Of a DNA stretch of 64,000 nucleotides, positions 29,701-37,989 are shown piece after piece. The stretch comes from Methanoregulaceae archaeon. Lineage in GTDB: Archaea > Halobacteriota > Methanomicrobia > Methanomicrobiales > Methanospirillaceae. Location: NCBI GenBank assembly GCA_015660965.1, contig JACTVG010000002.1, forward strand, positions 124,001 to 188,000, given 5' to 3'. The notes under the pieces are model-generated. The model was not told where the DNA came from. It worked only from the letters and a program-made list of their open reading frames with translations, and searched no databases. Each line of letters begins with the position of its first letter. Position 1 is the stretch's first letter. Position numbers and translations under genes: made by a program.

Positions 29701-32700
29701 AACCCGTCTTGGAAGGGACGCTGAAGCGATTGTTTTCTTCAATAAAACCCTTGCGATAAAACCAGATTATTTGAGTGCTCTTATAGAAAAAGCAAAATCT
29801 CTCACCAGACTTGACCATCACAAAGAAGTCATAGTTACCATTGAACAAGCGCTTAAACTAGCACCAAATATGTCCGAGCTTTGGTTTATTCAAGGACAGT
29901 CCTTTAACAAGCTGTCTTACTATGAAGAGGCGATCGAAGCTTTCAACAGTGGTCTTACAATCGAGCAAACTAATAGTTTAGCGCATTACGAAAAAGGTCT
30001 TGCGCTTACACATCTTGGAAGATTTGAAGAGGCTCTTGGTTGTTATGATGCAGCAATTAAAGAAAATCCAGAATATGGTATCGCGTATTTAGAAAAAGCT
30101 CGAGCATTAACAGCTTTGGATGAATATACCGATGCTGTAAGTGCATATGGTAAATCAGTTGATTATTTACCAACTAATCCCGACGCATTTTATGAGAAAG
30201 GAATCGCCCATCTTTATATTGGAAAATACGATGATGCGTTAAGATCATTTACTCGAGCCCTCGACATAAACCCAGATCACACTGAAGCACTTTATGAATT
30301 AGGAACAACATTTGTCGTACTCCGTCAATACGAAGATGCGGTAAAGGCATTTGATCGGATACTTGCAATCACGCCCAAGAATGCTGATATATGGTACGAG
30401 AAAGGAATAGCACTTTCACGATTAAAAAGACATGCTGATGCAATTACTGCATTCGAACAAACAATCATAATTTATCCAGATCACTTTGGCGCACGATATC
30501 ACAGAGCAAAATCTCTTGCGACGCTAAGACGGGATGATGAAGCTGTAATTGCTTATGATGAGGCACTTATGATTGAGCCGTCCCATGCTCCCTCTCTCCA
30601 TCAAAAAGGTGTTGTATTGCTTCGGTTAGGTAGATACCAAGATGCAGTAAAATCATTTGACCGGGCTCTAGATGTGGATCAACAGTTCGCAGATGCTCAT
30701 TTCGACAAAGGAAGAGCGCTCAATGCTCTTAGTATGTACCGTGAAGCGATCAAAACATTTGATCGTGCAATTGCTATTGAAAAAAGTCGTGCTGATATTT
30801 ATTATCATAAAGGAATAGCCCTTCAATCACTTGGTAGATGTGAAGAAGCAATTGTATCATTCAATAAAACGATCGATCTCGATTCAGGAAATGCAAGTTC
30901 CCACTATCACAAAGCACTTTGCCTTGTCTCAACTGGTCGGCATAATGATGCAATTGAGTCTTATGATCGTGCGCTCAGTTTGAATCCTCGATCTATTGAA
31001 ATTTGGATCAATCGTGGTAAGGCTCTCTCTGGACTTAATAAGTATAATGATGCAATTGAATCTTTTGTTAAAGCATTAGAGATCGAGTCCACAAATCCCG
31101 AAGCTTGGTTTTCGAAAGGGCATGCGCTTTTTGCTCTCAATAATTTTGAGGATGCAATTGAGGCATTTAATAGAGCACTTCAAGTTCGCCCTAACTTTGC
31201 CGAAGCATATTATGAAAAGGGACGAGCACTCGTCCGTATTGGAATGCATCAAGAAGCTGTCATATCATTTGACAACGCATTAGCGATTCGCTCCGATTAT
31301 ATTGATGCCATTGAGCATAAATGTAGGGCACTTATTTACTTACTCCAGTTCCCAGAAGGTTTAACCAATATCGATATAGCATTAAAAATTCGACCGAATA
31401 TTGCTTCCTTATGGACTGTTAAAGGTATGGTTTTAAGAGGACTCAGCAACGATGAAGAGGCTATTTCTTGCTATAACAAGGCACTTGGTATTAATGCTCA
31501 AGATATTTCTGCTTATTATCATCGCGGGATCTCATATTTACATTTAGGTAAATTCCAAGATGCAATAAAAAATTTTGATGCTGTACTTCTTAAAAAACCA
31601 AATTGTGCTGAAGCATTCTATCATAAAGGAAAAGCTCTTGCAGGTTTATCAATGCATCAAGAAGCGATCAGTATTTTTGAACGTGCGATCAATACAAAAG
31701 AAAAGTATACCGAAGCATTTCTGTTTAAAGGAATTTCCCAGAACTACCTTACTAAATATGATGATGCATTGGAATCTTATGACCGTGCAGCTATATCAGA
31801 TCCTTCTTGCGCACAAATATACTTACATAAGGGAATTACCCTAACCAATCTTAACCGTCATGAAGAGGCAATCAAATCATTCGATAAAGCTCTAACAATT
31901 AATCCCGATCGCCCTGAGGTTTATTATCATAAGGGATTGGCTCTTGAACGTTTGCACAAATACGATGTTGCTCTTGCAGCATTTGACAAGGCCATACAGA
32001 TTAATAATCAGTTCCCAGTCGCGCTCCACCATAGAGGTATTGCGCTGATGCACCTTAATCAAGTTGACGAAGCAATTTCATCTTTTGATAAGGCATTTGC
32101 TATACAACCTAATTTTTCTGAAGCTTTATATGAAAAAGGCAAGGCACTTACTGCAAGTGGCGCTTATCGCGATGCTATTGCAACATTTAACGCTGCACTG
32201 TCTGAGCACCCAGGATATGTTGAAGTAATTTATGAAAAGGGAAGAGCGCTTTTCGAATCGGGAGATAGTGAAGGCGCAATTGACACTTTTAAACAATCTC
32301 TAGAAATAAAACCAAATTGTTATCAAGCGTTTTTCATGCTCGGGCAAGTATACTTTGAACTAGGTAGATTCGAAGATGCAATTCAATCCTATAATCGAGC
32401 TCTTGAGATTAACCCCTCGTTGGCAGAAGCATATTATTCAAAAGGTCTAACTTTTGCAGCGCTCGAACAACATCAAGATGCAATTGGTTCTTTTGATCGA
32501 GCTCTAGAACTTAATTCAACCTATACAGCAGCATTAAGTCATAAAGGAGTCTCTCTTGCTGAACTTGGATTGTTCCGAGATGCACTTGAAGCATTTGACC
32601 GAGCACTTTATTATGATACGACTTACGCCGACGCTTACGTTGGGAAAGGTAATGCATTCTATGATCTTGGAAAATCTGGGGATGCCCTTCATGCCTATGA

Positions 32701-33121
32701 GAAAGCTTTGGAACTTGCACCTGAGAATACGGTAGCATGGACAAGGAGAGGAATGGCACTTGCTGATCTTCAGCGTTACAATGAAGCAATTGAATCTTAT
32801 GATAAAGCCATTTCGCTCGATCCGGGATTTGCAATAGCTTACTTTACAAAAGGAAGTGCACTTGATGAACTTGGTAGATCTGGAGAGGCTGCTGAATCAT
32901 ATCGCTTGATGACTGAACTCCAACCGGATTTTGTAGATGCATGGATCCGTCGTGGTCGTTCACTCCATAATGCAGGAAATTATCAAGATGCCCTTTCTTC
33001 ATTTAAACATGCACTCGAACTTGACCCCTCAAAGAAAGAGGTCTGGAACGATATTGGTGCAATTCTTGAAAAGCTAGGAAAATACGAAGAAGCTAAAATA
33101 TGTTATTCAAAGGCGAAATAA
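20780..33121 (+). CDS. Giant TPR-only protein (4113 aa, 121 tandem TPR units)
   Basis: The protein consists almost entirely of 34-residue tetratricopeptide repeats of consensus AWYxKGIALxxLGRYEEAIxSFDKALEIDPNN. The conserved Gly of the first unit is residue 13 and that of the last is residue 4093; 4080/34 is exactly 120, so 121 units run in unbroken phase from end to end. There is no signal peptide, transmembrane helix or other domain, so it should be a cytoplasmic superhelical scaffold. ATG 20780 is preferred over an upstream TTG at 20726, because GGAGG lies 9 nt before it and repeat 1 begins at once. The gene is monocistronic, with its own TATA box and a palindrome upstream. TPR arrays bind protein partners; the partner here is unknown. 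Typical TPR proteins have 3-16 units, so this one is far outside the common range. Confidence 0.95.
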   Translation: MSRAEAEQLLRQGINLYDLGRYAEAIITFDKALDLFPKLAKAHYFKGIAFYDLGRYEEAIESYEKAIRIDSSDSNAWYNKAATLAYLGRNEEALAACDRLLSIKFDNAEGWILKGIALYELGKLKDAISAYDHALTVDPKHAKVHYNKGIALADLGRHHEAIQSYEKAIEIIPNYAKAFYNKGISLYDIGKYDDALIAFERALALDPTDLWVWYFKSFIFVKQERYDEAADAASRFLEKEPNHADMLVIRGIALFKLDRLQEAVSTFNLAIEKSPQITDAWLYKGLSLIELKKYKDAISAFDKAVEISPANAQVYHQRGIAQLNLKDFKEALLDFDRALSFDSENPDINFRKGTACIQVHRYEEAVESLNRSLKTKPKNPQALYFKGIALTKIGRHRDAIDVFEDTIEQDPNCAPAAYHQGVCYSSLGKLPEAIASFDRAVRINPSFTLAIYHKGFNLARLGKNEDAIQEFDHTISLDPEYAPAYHQKGTILAKINRYQEAISAFEKSVAIRPNFAQAYYDKGLAFIKIEKYSDALEAFDAAISINQNYLNAHFNRGLVLLQIGDLEKSILSFNKCLDIDPTHQPSLTNKGNALMQIGQFDDAISVYDKLLSISPTNTTALYHKGIALVKLGRSHDGILALDAALDQNPALTDGWMYKGIALSDQSLYEEAILAFDKSIRINPLLEDAAVRRAIALTHLTRYDEAIEGFNRYLEINPKDDLAWCYKGIASFRLNRFEEAIRAFDRAIENNRQCARAYFEKGNALAQLNRQLEAVVAYDKALEIKPDNAPTYFQKGVALAQKERYDEAISTFEKVVALDSQNALGYYYLGISLAGSERFGDAIEAFNRAISLSQENTSAFYYRGIAQIQVGQFKDAIQSFEKSIELEPTNAMAYYYKGIALLQSKKFEEAITSFTTATDIDQSLSDAWMYRGIALFQLQKFDEAIITLDKNLDANPSSIESLMYRGNALINISRFNEASETFDRILSLNPTLVDAWISKGNALHELGRKQDAIIAYTKALEVDPTRADGWTRKGHALYDIGKLQDAVGAYNKALDLNPSLADVWMLRGDILNELGKTNDAIASFQKSLNINPDQVTGWIRKGKTFFDIGRYQDAIDTLDNAIALDQRSTDAYFYKGLSLEKLDRNDEAILVFDLLLEIDSSFAEAQYNKGVVLAKVGRNKEAILAFERTIQLNPSSASAWFFRGRSLIDTGRYQDALESFKRTLEIEPTHTEVQYHRGIAFLKLGRYSEAIDAFETNLSKDISNAQGWLFKGISLSKVKRYEEALTAFDRTLVYDPDHPLAYYHRGRALAELGRHSEAIEAFTRTLSLKPRYIDARMRMGISLYVLGKYSESIVEFDAVLADNPNNFHAFYQRGRALFDLGKYTDALDSYDRSIEIDTNYTDAYYHRGLTLSAIERHEEAILSFERAIELDPHLSLAHYHLGLALSRTGNHQLAVDTFTKAISLNPKFALAVYNKGLSLISLGLLNDAIEAFEKAIEIDPTLADASLHKGQALYDLGRYEDSLISLDKAIASNPNNALAWYHKGLSLSELGRNDEAISAYNTSLQFDLTNAQAYFKRGIAQIDIDQYIDAIESFDKVLEIIPNFAPAFYHKGIALAKSNLVNEAVLAFNIALELNPKDALSAFHKGMTLANLANHTEAIESFNQSLSIEPNNAETLSWKGRSLAELGQYNDAISTFESALEIDPGNFDSLYHKGLALAELGSFSEAIDILTRTLEVNPKLANGWVIKGICLFSLERYQDALLAYATALEIEPENPHTWYYRGKTLLALGNNSDALASFDHAIAIQTDFGEAYFNRGIVLVRLGQYENATESFNQALTYVPDYAEAYIEKGKALMALEKFEEALEVFGQVISYDSTNVVALYCKARSLDNLGEYDKSIAAHTRVIKVKPDCDRSYYYKGLALAQTGRNAAAIDAFRHTIEINETYWHAWFEQGHALFALKRYEEALASFNQAHSIDPKQPEPIIQVGISLVKLERFNEALTAFEESIILAPTDIRALYGKARSLEQIGKYREAISTFDETLMGSPNCAQAHFHKGIVLSELGEYQQAINSFVHSIEQDPNNALAYYAKGMALAHINQFDVAISEFDRAISKNPNLAHVWHDRGTSLAELGHDDEALKSFDRAILLNPNYTSAYHDMGLVLVRMSRFMEAVKVFDQALVIDPKFSQLYYDKGLALLSAGKYEKANEAFDQALSITPGNARTWFEKGRALAKLNNHTDAISAFDRSLAINSSETVTLYEKGKSEFALGQFENAIKSYNLCASLDQKNDSCFFDKGRAIFALKKFDDAILEFDKAISLNSSRFEFFFEKGQALYQLHKYDDVISACDRALSIQPENIDILLIKGKALVKLNKFEDAVITFDQALEYNNAFGSLWTCKGFALYRLMRFKESIESFAKAIKREPTNQVALYYRGKSYFKLGKFNEAVGMYDRLLEINPQHREAWFCKGIALESINRYDSAIISFCQIFEIDPTFIDAYIHAGLSYMNLGKYEEAITIFDQAIEYKPDHAYLLFYKGKALAKLSRFLEALKELDSSLEIENIDIQVWILHGNVLFEIGEYHKSLESFERAIALVPDNPIAWYLKGKVLSELGDIQKAIQSYERVLAIDQSCSMAWFRKGAVLASTGQYKKAIDILRTGLNLKPQYANGWYDLAFCLSELEQFEEAVTAYDHALEINPKYANAYYDKGIALTKLGKYRQSITAFDNTIKIDSKFKDAYFKKGLSLIKLEQKKDAVTAFDAAIEIDLNFTESYFQKGCALLDLKEYEKAVEAFNQVIKRERTFTAAHLNKGLALNALERYEGAISSFDQTISLDPSSYLANEQKGIAQRKIGKFNDAIPVLQRAIAIEPSHPLAYYELGLSFAALGNYESAIDAFNRALSLDDNLADVYLSKAFALEHLGKDDDLITSLDAFLALVPSSSDAWYHKGMAFVRLKKDGDAVAAFEKTHFFDPKNADALFNGGTALTRLGRDAEAIVFFNKTLAIKPDYLSALIEKAKSLTRLDHHKEVIVTIEQALKLAPNMSELWFIQGQSFNKLSYYEEAIEAFNSGLTIEQTNSLAHYEKGLALTHLGRFEEALGCYDAAIKENPEYGIAYLEKARALTALDEYTDAVSAYGKSVDYLPTNPDAFYEKGIAHLYIGKYDDALRSFTRALDINPDHTEALYELGTTFVVLRQYEDAVKAFDRILAITPKNADIWYEKGIALSRLKRHADAITAFEQTIIIYPDHFGARYHRAKSLATLRRDDEAVIAYDEALMIEPSHAPSLHQKGVVLLRLGRYQDAVKSFDRALDVDQQFADAHFDKGRALNALSMYREAIKTFDRAIAIEKSRADIYYHKGIALQSLGRCEEAIVSFNKTIDLDSGNASSHYHKALCLVSTGRHNDAIESYDRALSLNPRSIEIWINRGKALSGLNKYNDAIESFVKALEIESTNPEAWFSKGHALFALNNFEDAIEAFNRALQVRPNFAEAYYEKGRALVRIGMHQEAVISFDNALAIRSDYIDAIEHKCRALIYLLQFPEGLTNIDIALKIRPNIASLWTVKGMVLRGLSNDEEAISCYNKALGINAQDISAYYHRGISYLHLGKFQDAIKNFDAVLLKKPNCAEAFYHKGKALAGLSMHQEAISIFERAINTKEKYTEAFLFKGISQNYLTKYDDALESYDRAAISDPSCAQIYLHKGITLTNLNRHEEAIKSFDKALTINPDRPEVYYHKGLALERLHKYDVALAAFDKAIQINNQFPVALHHRGIALMHLNQVDEAISSFDKAFAIQPNFSEALYEKGKALTASGAYRDAIATFNAALSEHPGYVEVIYEKGRALFESGDSEGAIDTFKQSLEIKPNCYQAFFMLGQVYFELGRFEDAIQSYNRALEINPSLAEAYYSKGLTFAALEQHQDAIGSFDRALELNSTYTAALSHKGVSLAELGLFRDALEAFDRALYYDTTYADAYVGKGNAFYDLGKSGDALHAYEKALELAPENTVAWTRRGMALADLQRYNEAIESYDKAISLDPGFAIAYFTKGSALDELGRSGEAAESYRLMTELQPDFVDAWIRRGRSLHNAGNYQDALSSFKHALELDPSKKEVWNDIGAILEKLGKYEEAKICYSKAK

Positions 33122-33205
33122 TCAAAATTAAATCCAATGGCAATATATACTTTTTCCAAAAAATATGAGATAAACAAAACGATTAGAGAGTATCAAAAAT
33201 TTGGA

Positions 33206-33895
33206 TTAATGACTTTTTCGCTTAAACTTTAGCCAAATAATCGCACCAATACCGAATATCATCACTACAAGAATCACAGGAGCATATTTCATGTAGAATG
33301 GTATTGAGGCATCTCGAAGTTTTTCTGCTATTTGGAGGTTTGCTTGAAGGTTCGGATACAAAGGGTCAAGGGTCGCAACTTTATTAAAAGCTGATATGGC
33401 TTCATCATATCTTTTCATGCCAGCAAGAGCATATCCTTTATTGAACCAAGCTTCGGCATTGTTGGGGTCAATTTCTATAGCTTTTTCAAACGCTTGTAAT
33501 TGTTCTTCATAAATCATATTTGCCATGTTTATATCATGAATTTGGTCTTCATACTTATACCCAATATTGTAGAGGATTTGGCCCCGGTATATCCATCCAT
33601 TTACATAAGTTGGATTTATTTCTAAAGAATGATTAGACGCTTCAAGTGCTTGATCATACAAATGTGCACGGTTGAGTACATCCGCCTTCCCATTCCATGC
33701 CTCAAAATAATTAGGTTCAAGTGTAAGTGCTTTATCGTATACCTGAATAGCATCCGTGTAATTTCCTGCATTTGTTAAATTGATACCCTTCATATACCAT
33801 CCAACAGCCTCGTTTGAGTATGCTGTTACTGGGATGCACACAAATAAAATACCAAAAAAAAACAGTAGTCGTAAATATATGGTGTTAAATTTCAT
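33206..33895 (-). CDS. Membrane-anchored extracytoplasmic TPR protein
   Basis: The 229-residue protein has a signal peptide (hydrophobic to about residue 24, ending VTAYS), about four TPR units (residues ~30-190) and a C-terminal transmembrane helix (about 203-221) with a basic tail (KFKRKSH). The TPR part should therefore face outward, tethered by the C-terminal helix. One unit carries an insertion (KYEDQIHDINMANMIYEE). It converges with the giant TPR gene, with an 84-nt gap. The shared repeat type suggests either a local TPR expansion or a functional pair on opposite faces of the membrane; neither is proven. Confidence 0.82.
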   Translation of the reverse strand: MKFNTIYLRLLFFFGILFVCIPVTAYSNEAVGWYMKGINLTNAGNYTDAIQVYDKALTLEPNYFEAWNGKADVLNRAHLYDQALEASNHSLEINPTYVNGWIYRGQILYNIGYKYEDQIHDINMANMIYEEQLQAFEKAIEIDPNNAEAWFNKGYALAGMKRYDEAISAFNKVATLDPLYPNLQANLQIAEKLRDASIPFYMKYAPVILVVMIFGIGAIIWLKFKRKSH

Positions 33896-33958
33896 ATTGA
33901 CCAGATTAATTAAGAGGTCTTTTCTAAATAAAGAATTCTTCTATATCTAACTATTCGT

Positions 33959-34930
33959 TTATTTTATCAAAACAAGGATCCGCCGTGTAAGACTTTTATG
34001 TACCCGTTGTTCATGGTATTGAAGCACTGTCATGTGACGTGCAGCAATTTTCCTGATATCCGTATGGGTAACAATGACTGTTCGTTTTCCAGATTTAATT
34101 ACACGACAAATTTGAGCGATTGATTCATCGTAAAGACTATCCATAGTATCAGTTTTTTTGATACAGACTGATTGTCCATAAGGAAAATCAGTTACTATTG
34201 CGTCGATTGAGTTATTTTTAAAGGGAAGATTCATTGTATCGGCAATCAAAAGTGAAGCATCATGTGCATTTATTTGACATCCATTTATCATCATTGGATC
34301 AAAATCACACCCAATTGTATTGATACCTAACATTCCAGCCTCTATCAATAAACCACCTGTTCCGCAAAATGGGTCAAGTAAAAGATCCCCTTTTTTCGCT
34401 AATGAAATATTTACCAAAGTTCGAGCCATTCGAGGCATCATTACACCAGGATGGAAAAATATGCGTTTACCGGGGTTGCGAGAATTGTAAATCTGGCGGT
34501 CAATAAAAAACAGAACCTTGCCAAAATAGCATCGATCTTCAGAAAGAATTGCACGGTATTGTACTTCTGGATTATTAAGCGAAACGGGACCATTTATCGA
34601 TGTCCCCATTATCTTTTCAAAATCTAATTGTGAACAACGCTGAACCAATCTGTTATTTCCTGTATGAACTTTTTTCACACGCCCAGCAAATGTCTGATCA
34701 GTATTAATTGAAAGTGATTTTAGTAATTCTTTGAATGATCCAATATCTGGGTTACACTCACCTAAATATTCAAGAACAACGTGTGTCATAGCGAGCCTAT
34801 GTATTGTAGATGGATCATGACACATCACAACTGCAACTTGGGCTCGCTGATCAGTAATTTCACCAACACACTCAAGCTCTGCTACTGGAAGTGTTGGGTT
34901 TTCACCTGAGAGCTCAAAGAGCAACTTCAT
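33959..34930 (-). CDS. tRNA (guanine-10-N2)-methyltransferase (Trm-G10/Trm11 type)
   Basis: The 323-residue protein has an N-terminal THUMP-like RNA-binding part (residues ~1-130) and a Rossmann methyltransferase domain with AdoMet motif LLDPFCGTGGLLIEAG (~residues 187-202), the acidic DFDPMM loop, and the catalytic motif TDFPYG, a D-[F/P]-P-Y variant typical of amino-group methylation. This combination is that of archaeal Trm-G10 enzymes that methylate G10 of tRNA. A lone gene upstream of nothing related; dnaJ ends 73 nt to its right. Confidence 0.85.
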   Translation of the reverse strand: MKLLFELSGENPTLPVAELECVGEITDQRAQVAVVMCHDPSTIHRLAMTHVVLEYLGECNPDIGSFKELLKSLSINTDQTFAGRVKKVHTGNNRLVQRCSQLDFEKIMGTSINGPVSLNNPEVQYRAILSEDRCYFGKVLFFIDRQIYNSRNPGKRIFFHPGVMMPRMARTLVNISLAKKGDLLLDPFCGTGGLLIEAGMLGINTIGCDFDPMMINGCQINAHDASLLIADTMNLPFKNNSIDAIVTDFPYGQSVCIKKTDTMDSLYDESIAQICRVIKSGKRTVIVTHTDIRKIAARHMTVLQYHEQRVHKSLTRRILVLIK

Positions 34931-35003
34931 CTCTCAATTATTAGAACAATTGACGGAAATAAGTTAAGTAACAATAAAAGTGGAGGTAATAAAATATTAA
35001 GTA

Positions 35004-36128
35004 TCATTTTCTATCTTTTTTCTTACCCATAAAACCAGAAAAAATTCCTTTTTTCCCTTTGTTCTTCTGTTCTATTTCAAGAATCTTCTCGTAATGTTCT
35101 CTCTCTTCATTACTTACTTGCTTTGGTGTGACAATTCGTACACGAACAAGAAGATCACCAGGATGTCCGCGGCGTTTCACACCTTCTCCAGGAATGCGAA
35201 GAGCCGTATTATTTTGAACACCCCGGGGGCTTTTCACATCGATATGTCTTTTATCAATTGTCTCAATCTCAATTAAAGTTCCCAAGACAGCTTGAACTGG
35301 AGATATGTCAATATATGTTTCGAGATTATCGTCAAATCGTGTAAAACGTGCGTGTGGTAGAACAGAGATCTCAATGAATAGATCACCATTTGGCGCACCA
35401 AAATCTCCCGCTTCGCCATATTTTTCCATCCGCAGACGCATTCCAGTATCAATACCGGGAGGAATATGGATTGCTACCTTACGCTTTGCTCGAGTATGGC
35501 CACTACCTCGACACTCTCGACATTGACGTTCTGGAATTTTTCCTCTTCCTCCACATTGAGTACATGTTGTCATGCGAATAAATTGACCAAAGGGGGAGTG
35601 AGAGGTTGATCGCATTTGACCGGTTCCTCCACATCGTGGACAAGTATTTTGTTTTTTAGTTTCGCTACCAGAACCAGCGCACGTTGGGCAAGGTTCAGTA
35701 TGCATGACCTCAATCTCTCGTTCTGTACCGGAAACTGCATCTTCTAATGGGATCGAAAGTCGCATTAAGAGGTCGGCACCAGGTTGAGGTCCAGTTCTTC
35801 GGTATCCGCCACCGAAAAAGTCAAAGATGTCACCAAAACCAGAGAAATCGGTGGAGAATCCGCCACCGAATCCGCCACCTCCTGTATAAGACCCCTTAGA
35901 GGCGTTTGTAAACGTTTCGTGCCCCATGTTATCGTATTGTGCACGCTTTTGGGGATCCGAAAGGACGCTGTATGCCTCGTTTATCTGCTTGAATTTCTCC
36001 TCAGCACCTGAATCTTTACATACGTCAGGATGGTACTTTCGGGCTAGGTTGCGATAGGCCTTCTTGATTTCCTTATCTTCGGCATTCTGTGGTATGCCGA
36101 GGATATCGTAATAATCGCCCTTGCCCAT
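35004..36128 (-). CDS. dnaJ: Chaperone DnaJ (Hsp40)
   Basis: The protein of 374 residues shows a J domain with HPD ([10 protein letters not shown]), a Gly/Phe-rich linker ([20 protein letters not shown]), a zinc-binding region with four CxxCxGxG units ([32 protein letters not shown]) and the C-terminal substrate-binding part. It stimulates the DnaK ATPase and delivers unfolded clients. ATG 36128 gives the usual [11 protein letters not shown] start; an upstream GTG at 36137 overlaps the dnaK stop (GTGA). It is the last gene of grpE-dnaK-dnaJ, a cassette many mesophilic archaea acquired from bacteria. Confidence 0.95.
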   Translation of the reverse strand: MGKGDYYDILGIPQNAEDKEIKKAYRNLARKYHPDVCKDSGAEEKFKQINEAYSVLSDPQKRAQYDNMGHETFTNASKGSYTGGGGFGGGFSTDFSGFGDIFDFFGGGYRRTGPQPGADLLMRLSIPLEDAVSGTEREIEVMHTEPCPTCAGSGSETKKQNTCPRCGGTGQMRSTSHSPFGQFIRMTTCTQCGGRGKIPERQCRECRGSGHTRAKRKVAIHIPPGIDTGMRLRMEKYGEAGDFGAPNGDLFIEISVLPHARFTRFDDNLETYIDISPVQAVLGTLIEIETIDKRHIDVKSPRGVQNNTALRIPGEGVKRRGHPGDLLVRVRIVTPKQVSNEEREHYEKILEIEQKNKGKKGIFSGFMGKKKDRK

Positions 36129-36133
36129 CAGGG

Positions 36134-37987
36134 TCACTCTTCTTTAACCTTATAATCGGCATTGACAACATTATCATCCTGTTTTTTTTCATTCGTATCT
36201 GAACTTGAAGATGCACCTGCTGTTTGCTGTTTTGCCGCTTGTTCAGCTTGTACCTTTTGATATAGTTTGGTCGTTGCCGCGTACACACCTTCTGTGAGTG
36301 TGTCCATTGCCTTCTTTACTTCATCAAGGTTGTCGCCAGATAATGCTTTTTTGACTGCTTCAATACCTTGTTCAATTTTGGTCTTATCTTCTAACTCAAG
36401 TTTGTCGGTGTTTTCCTTAAGCATCTTTTCTGCTGAAAACACAGCCATATCAGCTTGGTTTCGCAATTCGATCTCATCGCGTTTTTTCTTGTCATCTGTT
36501 TCGAACTTTTTAGCATCATTCATCGCTCTTTTGATATCATCTTCAGAAAGCTTGCGATCTCCTTTGATAGAAATTGCTTGTTGGTTACCTGTACCAAGAT
36601 CTTTTGCATTAACATGAATAATGCCGTTCGAATCAATGTCAAAAGTGACTTCTATCTGCGGAATTCCACGTGGAGCTGGAGGAATACCTGTTAGCTGGAA
36701 TCTACCAAGAGTGAAATTATCTTTTGCAAGTGCTCGTTCTCCTTGTACAACATGGATCTCGACACTAGTTTGTCCATCTGCAGCAGTTGAAAAAATCTGA
36801 CTTTTTCGAGTTGGAATTGTTGTGTTGCGCTCTATTAGTTTTGTTGCAATTCCACCAAGTGTTTCAATCCCAAGTGTTAATGGGGTGACATCTAATAGGA
36901 CAATATCTTTCGTTTCACCTGTTAGAACAGCCCCTTGAATTCCAGCGCCAAGTGCTACACATTCATCGGGGTTTATACCTTTATCGGGTTCCTTTCCTAG
37001 CAATTTTTTCACAGTATCTTGAACGATTGGAACTCGTGTTGAACCCCCAACAAGAAGAACATGGTCAATATTCTTCGGTTCCATCTTTGCATCGCTTAAT
37101 GCCTGTTTGACAGGGCCTACAGTCAGCTCTACAAGATCTCCAATCAATTGTTCAAGTTTCGCTCGTGTAAGATCAATATTCAAAAATTTTGGGCCACTTG
37201 ATCCAGTCGTAATGTAGGGTAAGTTTATATTAGTTGATTGTCGTGAGGAGAGTTCGATTTTTGCATTCTCAGAAGCGTCACGTAATCTTTGCATTGCATA
37301 TGGATCATTCCGGAGATCGACACCTTCCTTCTTTCTGAACTCATCTACAAGATAATCCATGACACGTTCATCGAAATCGTCACCACCAAGATGATTATTT
37401 CCAGCAGTTGATTTGACCTCAAATACTCCATCACCAAGCGTTAGAATTGAGACGTCAAACGTGCCCCCACCAAGGTCATAAACTAGTACAGTGACATCCT
37501 TCTCTTTATCAATACCATATGCAAGTGCACTAGCAGTAGGTTCATTGATAATTCTCAAGACATCAAGCCCAGATATTTTTCCTGCATCTTTTGTTGCTGT
37601 CCGCTGAGCGTCGTTGAAGTATGCTGGAACAGTTACGACTGCTTTAGTTATTTTTTCACCAAGGTACGCCTCTGCATCAATCTTCATTTTCTGGAGGATC
37701 ATTGCCGAGATCTCTTGTGGGCTATATTCTTTATCGTCGATTTTAATCTTTTCAGTGGTGCCCATCTTTCTTTTTATTGATTGAATAGTACGCTGTGGGT
37801 TCGTGACAGCTTGTCTCTTTGCCAAACTTCCGACAAGTCTCTCACCCTCCTTAGTAAACGCGACAACAGATGGTGTAATACGTCCGCCTTCTGCATTGGG
37901 GATAACAATGGGTTTTCCCGCTTCCATAATCGACATACAGGAAAATGTCGTTCCCAAATCAATTCCTAAAACTTTTTCCTTTGCCAT
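36134..37987 (-). CDS. dnaK: Chaperone DnaK (Hsp70)
   Basis: The 617-residue protein has a complete Hsp70 layout: nucleotide-binding domain with [12 protein letters not shown] at the N-terminus, [14 protein letters not shown] and [13 protein letters not shown], then the substrate-binding domain from about residue 380, and a Gln/Ala/Ser-rich tail ending in VKEE. It folds proteins through ATP cycles with DnaJ and GrpE. The gene lies 2 nt after grpE and is coupled to dnaJ. Nothing is missing. Confidence 0.97.
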   Translation of the reverse strand: MAKEKVLGIDLGTTFSCMSIMEAGKPIVIPNAEGGRITPSVVAFTKEGERLVGSLAKRQAVTNPQRTIQSIKRKMGTTEKIKIDDKEYSPQEISAMILQKMKIDAEAYLGEKITKAVVTVPAYFNDAQRTATKDAGKISGLDVLRIINEPTASALAYGIDKEKDVTVLVYDLGGGTFDVSILTLGDGVFEVKSTAGNNHLGGDDFDERVMDYLVDEFRKKEGVDLRNDPYAMQRLRDASENAKIELSSRQSTNINLPYITTGSSGPKFLNIDLTRAKLEQLIGDLVELTVGPVKQALSDAKMEPKNIDHVLLVGGSTRVPIVQDTVKKLLGKEPDKGINPDECVALGAGIQGAVLTGETKDIVLLDVTPLTLGIETLGGIATKLIERNTTIPTRKSQIFSTAADGQTSVEIHVVQGERALAKDNFTLGRFQLTGIPPAPRGIPQIEVTFDIDSNGIIHVNAKDLGTGNQQAISIKGDRKLSEDDIKRAMNDAKKFETDDKKKRDEIELRNQADMAVFSAEKMLKENTDKLELEDKTKIEQGIEAVKKALSGDNLDEVKKAMDTLTEGVYAATTKLYQKVQAEQAAKQQTAGASSSSDTNEKKQDDNVVNADYKVKEE

Positions 37988-37989
37988 GG

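Noticed and set aside
20780-33121. 102-bp periodicity considered as CRISPR or DNA-level tandem repeat
   Set aside because: The period is the 34-codon TPR unit; units differ at the DNA level throughout and there are no identical repeats with unique spacers.
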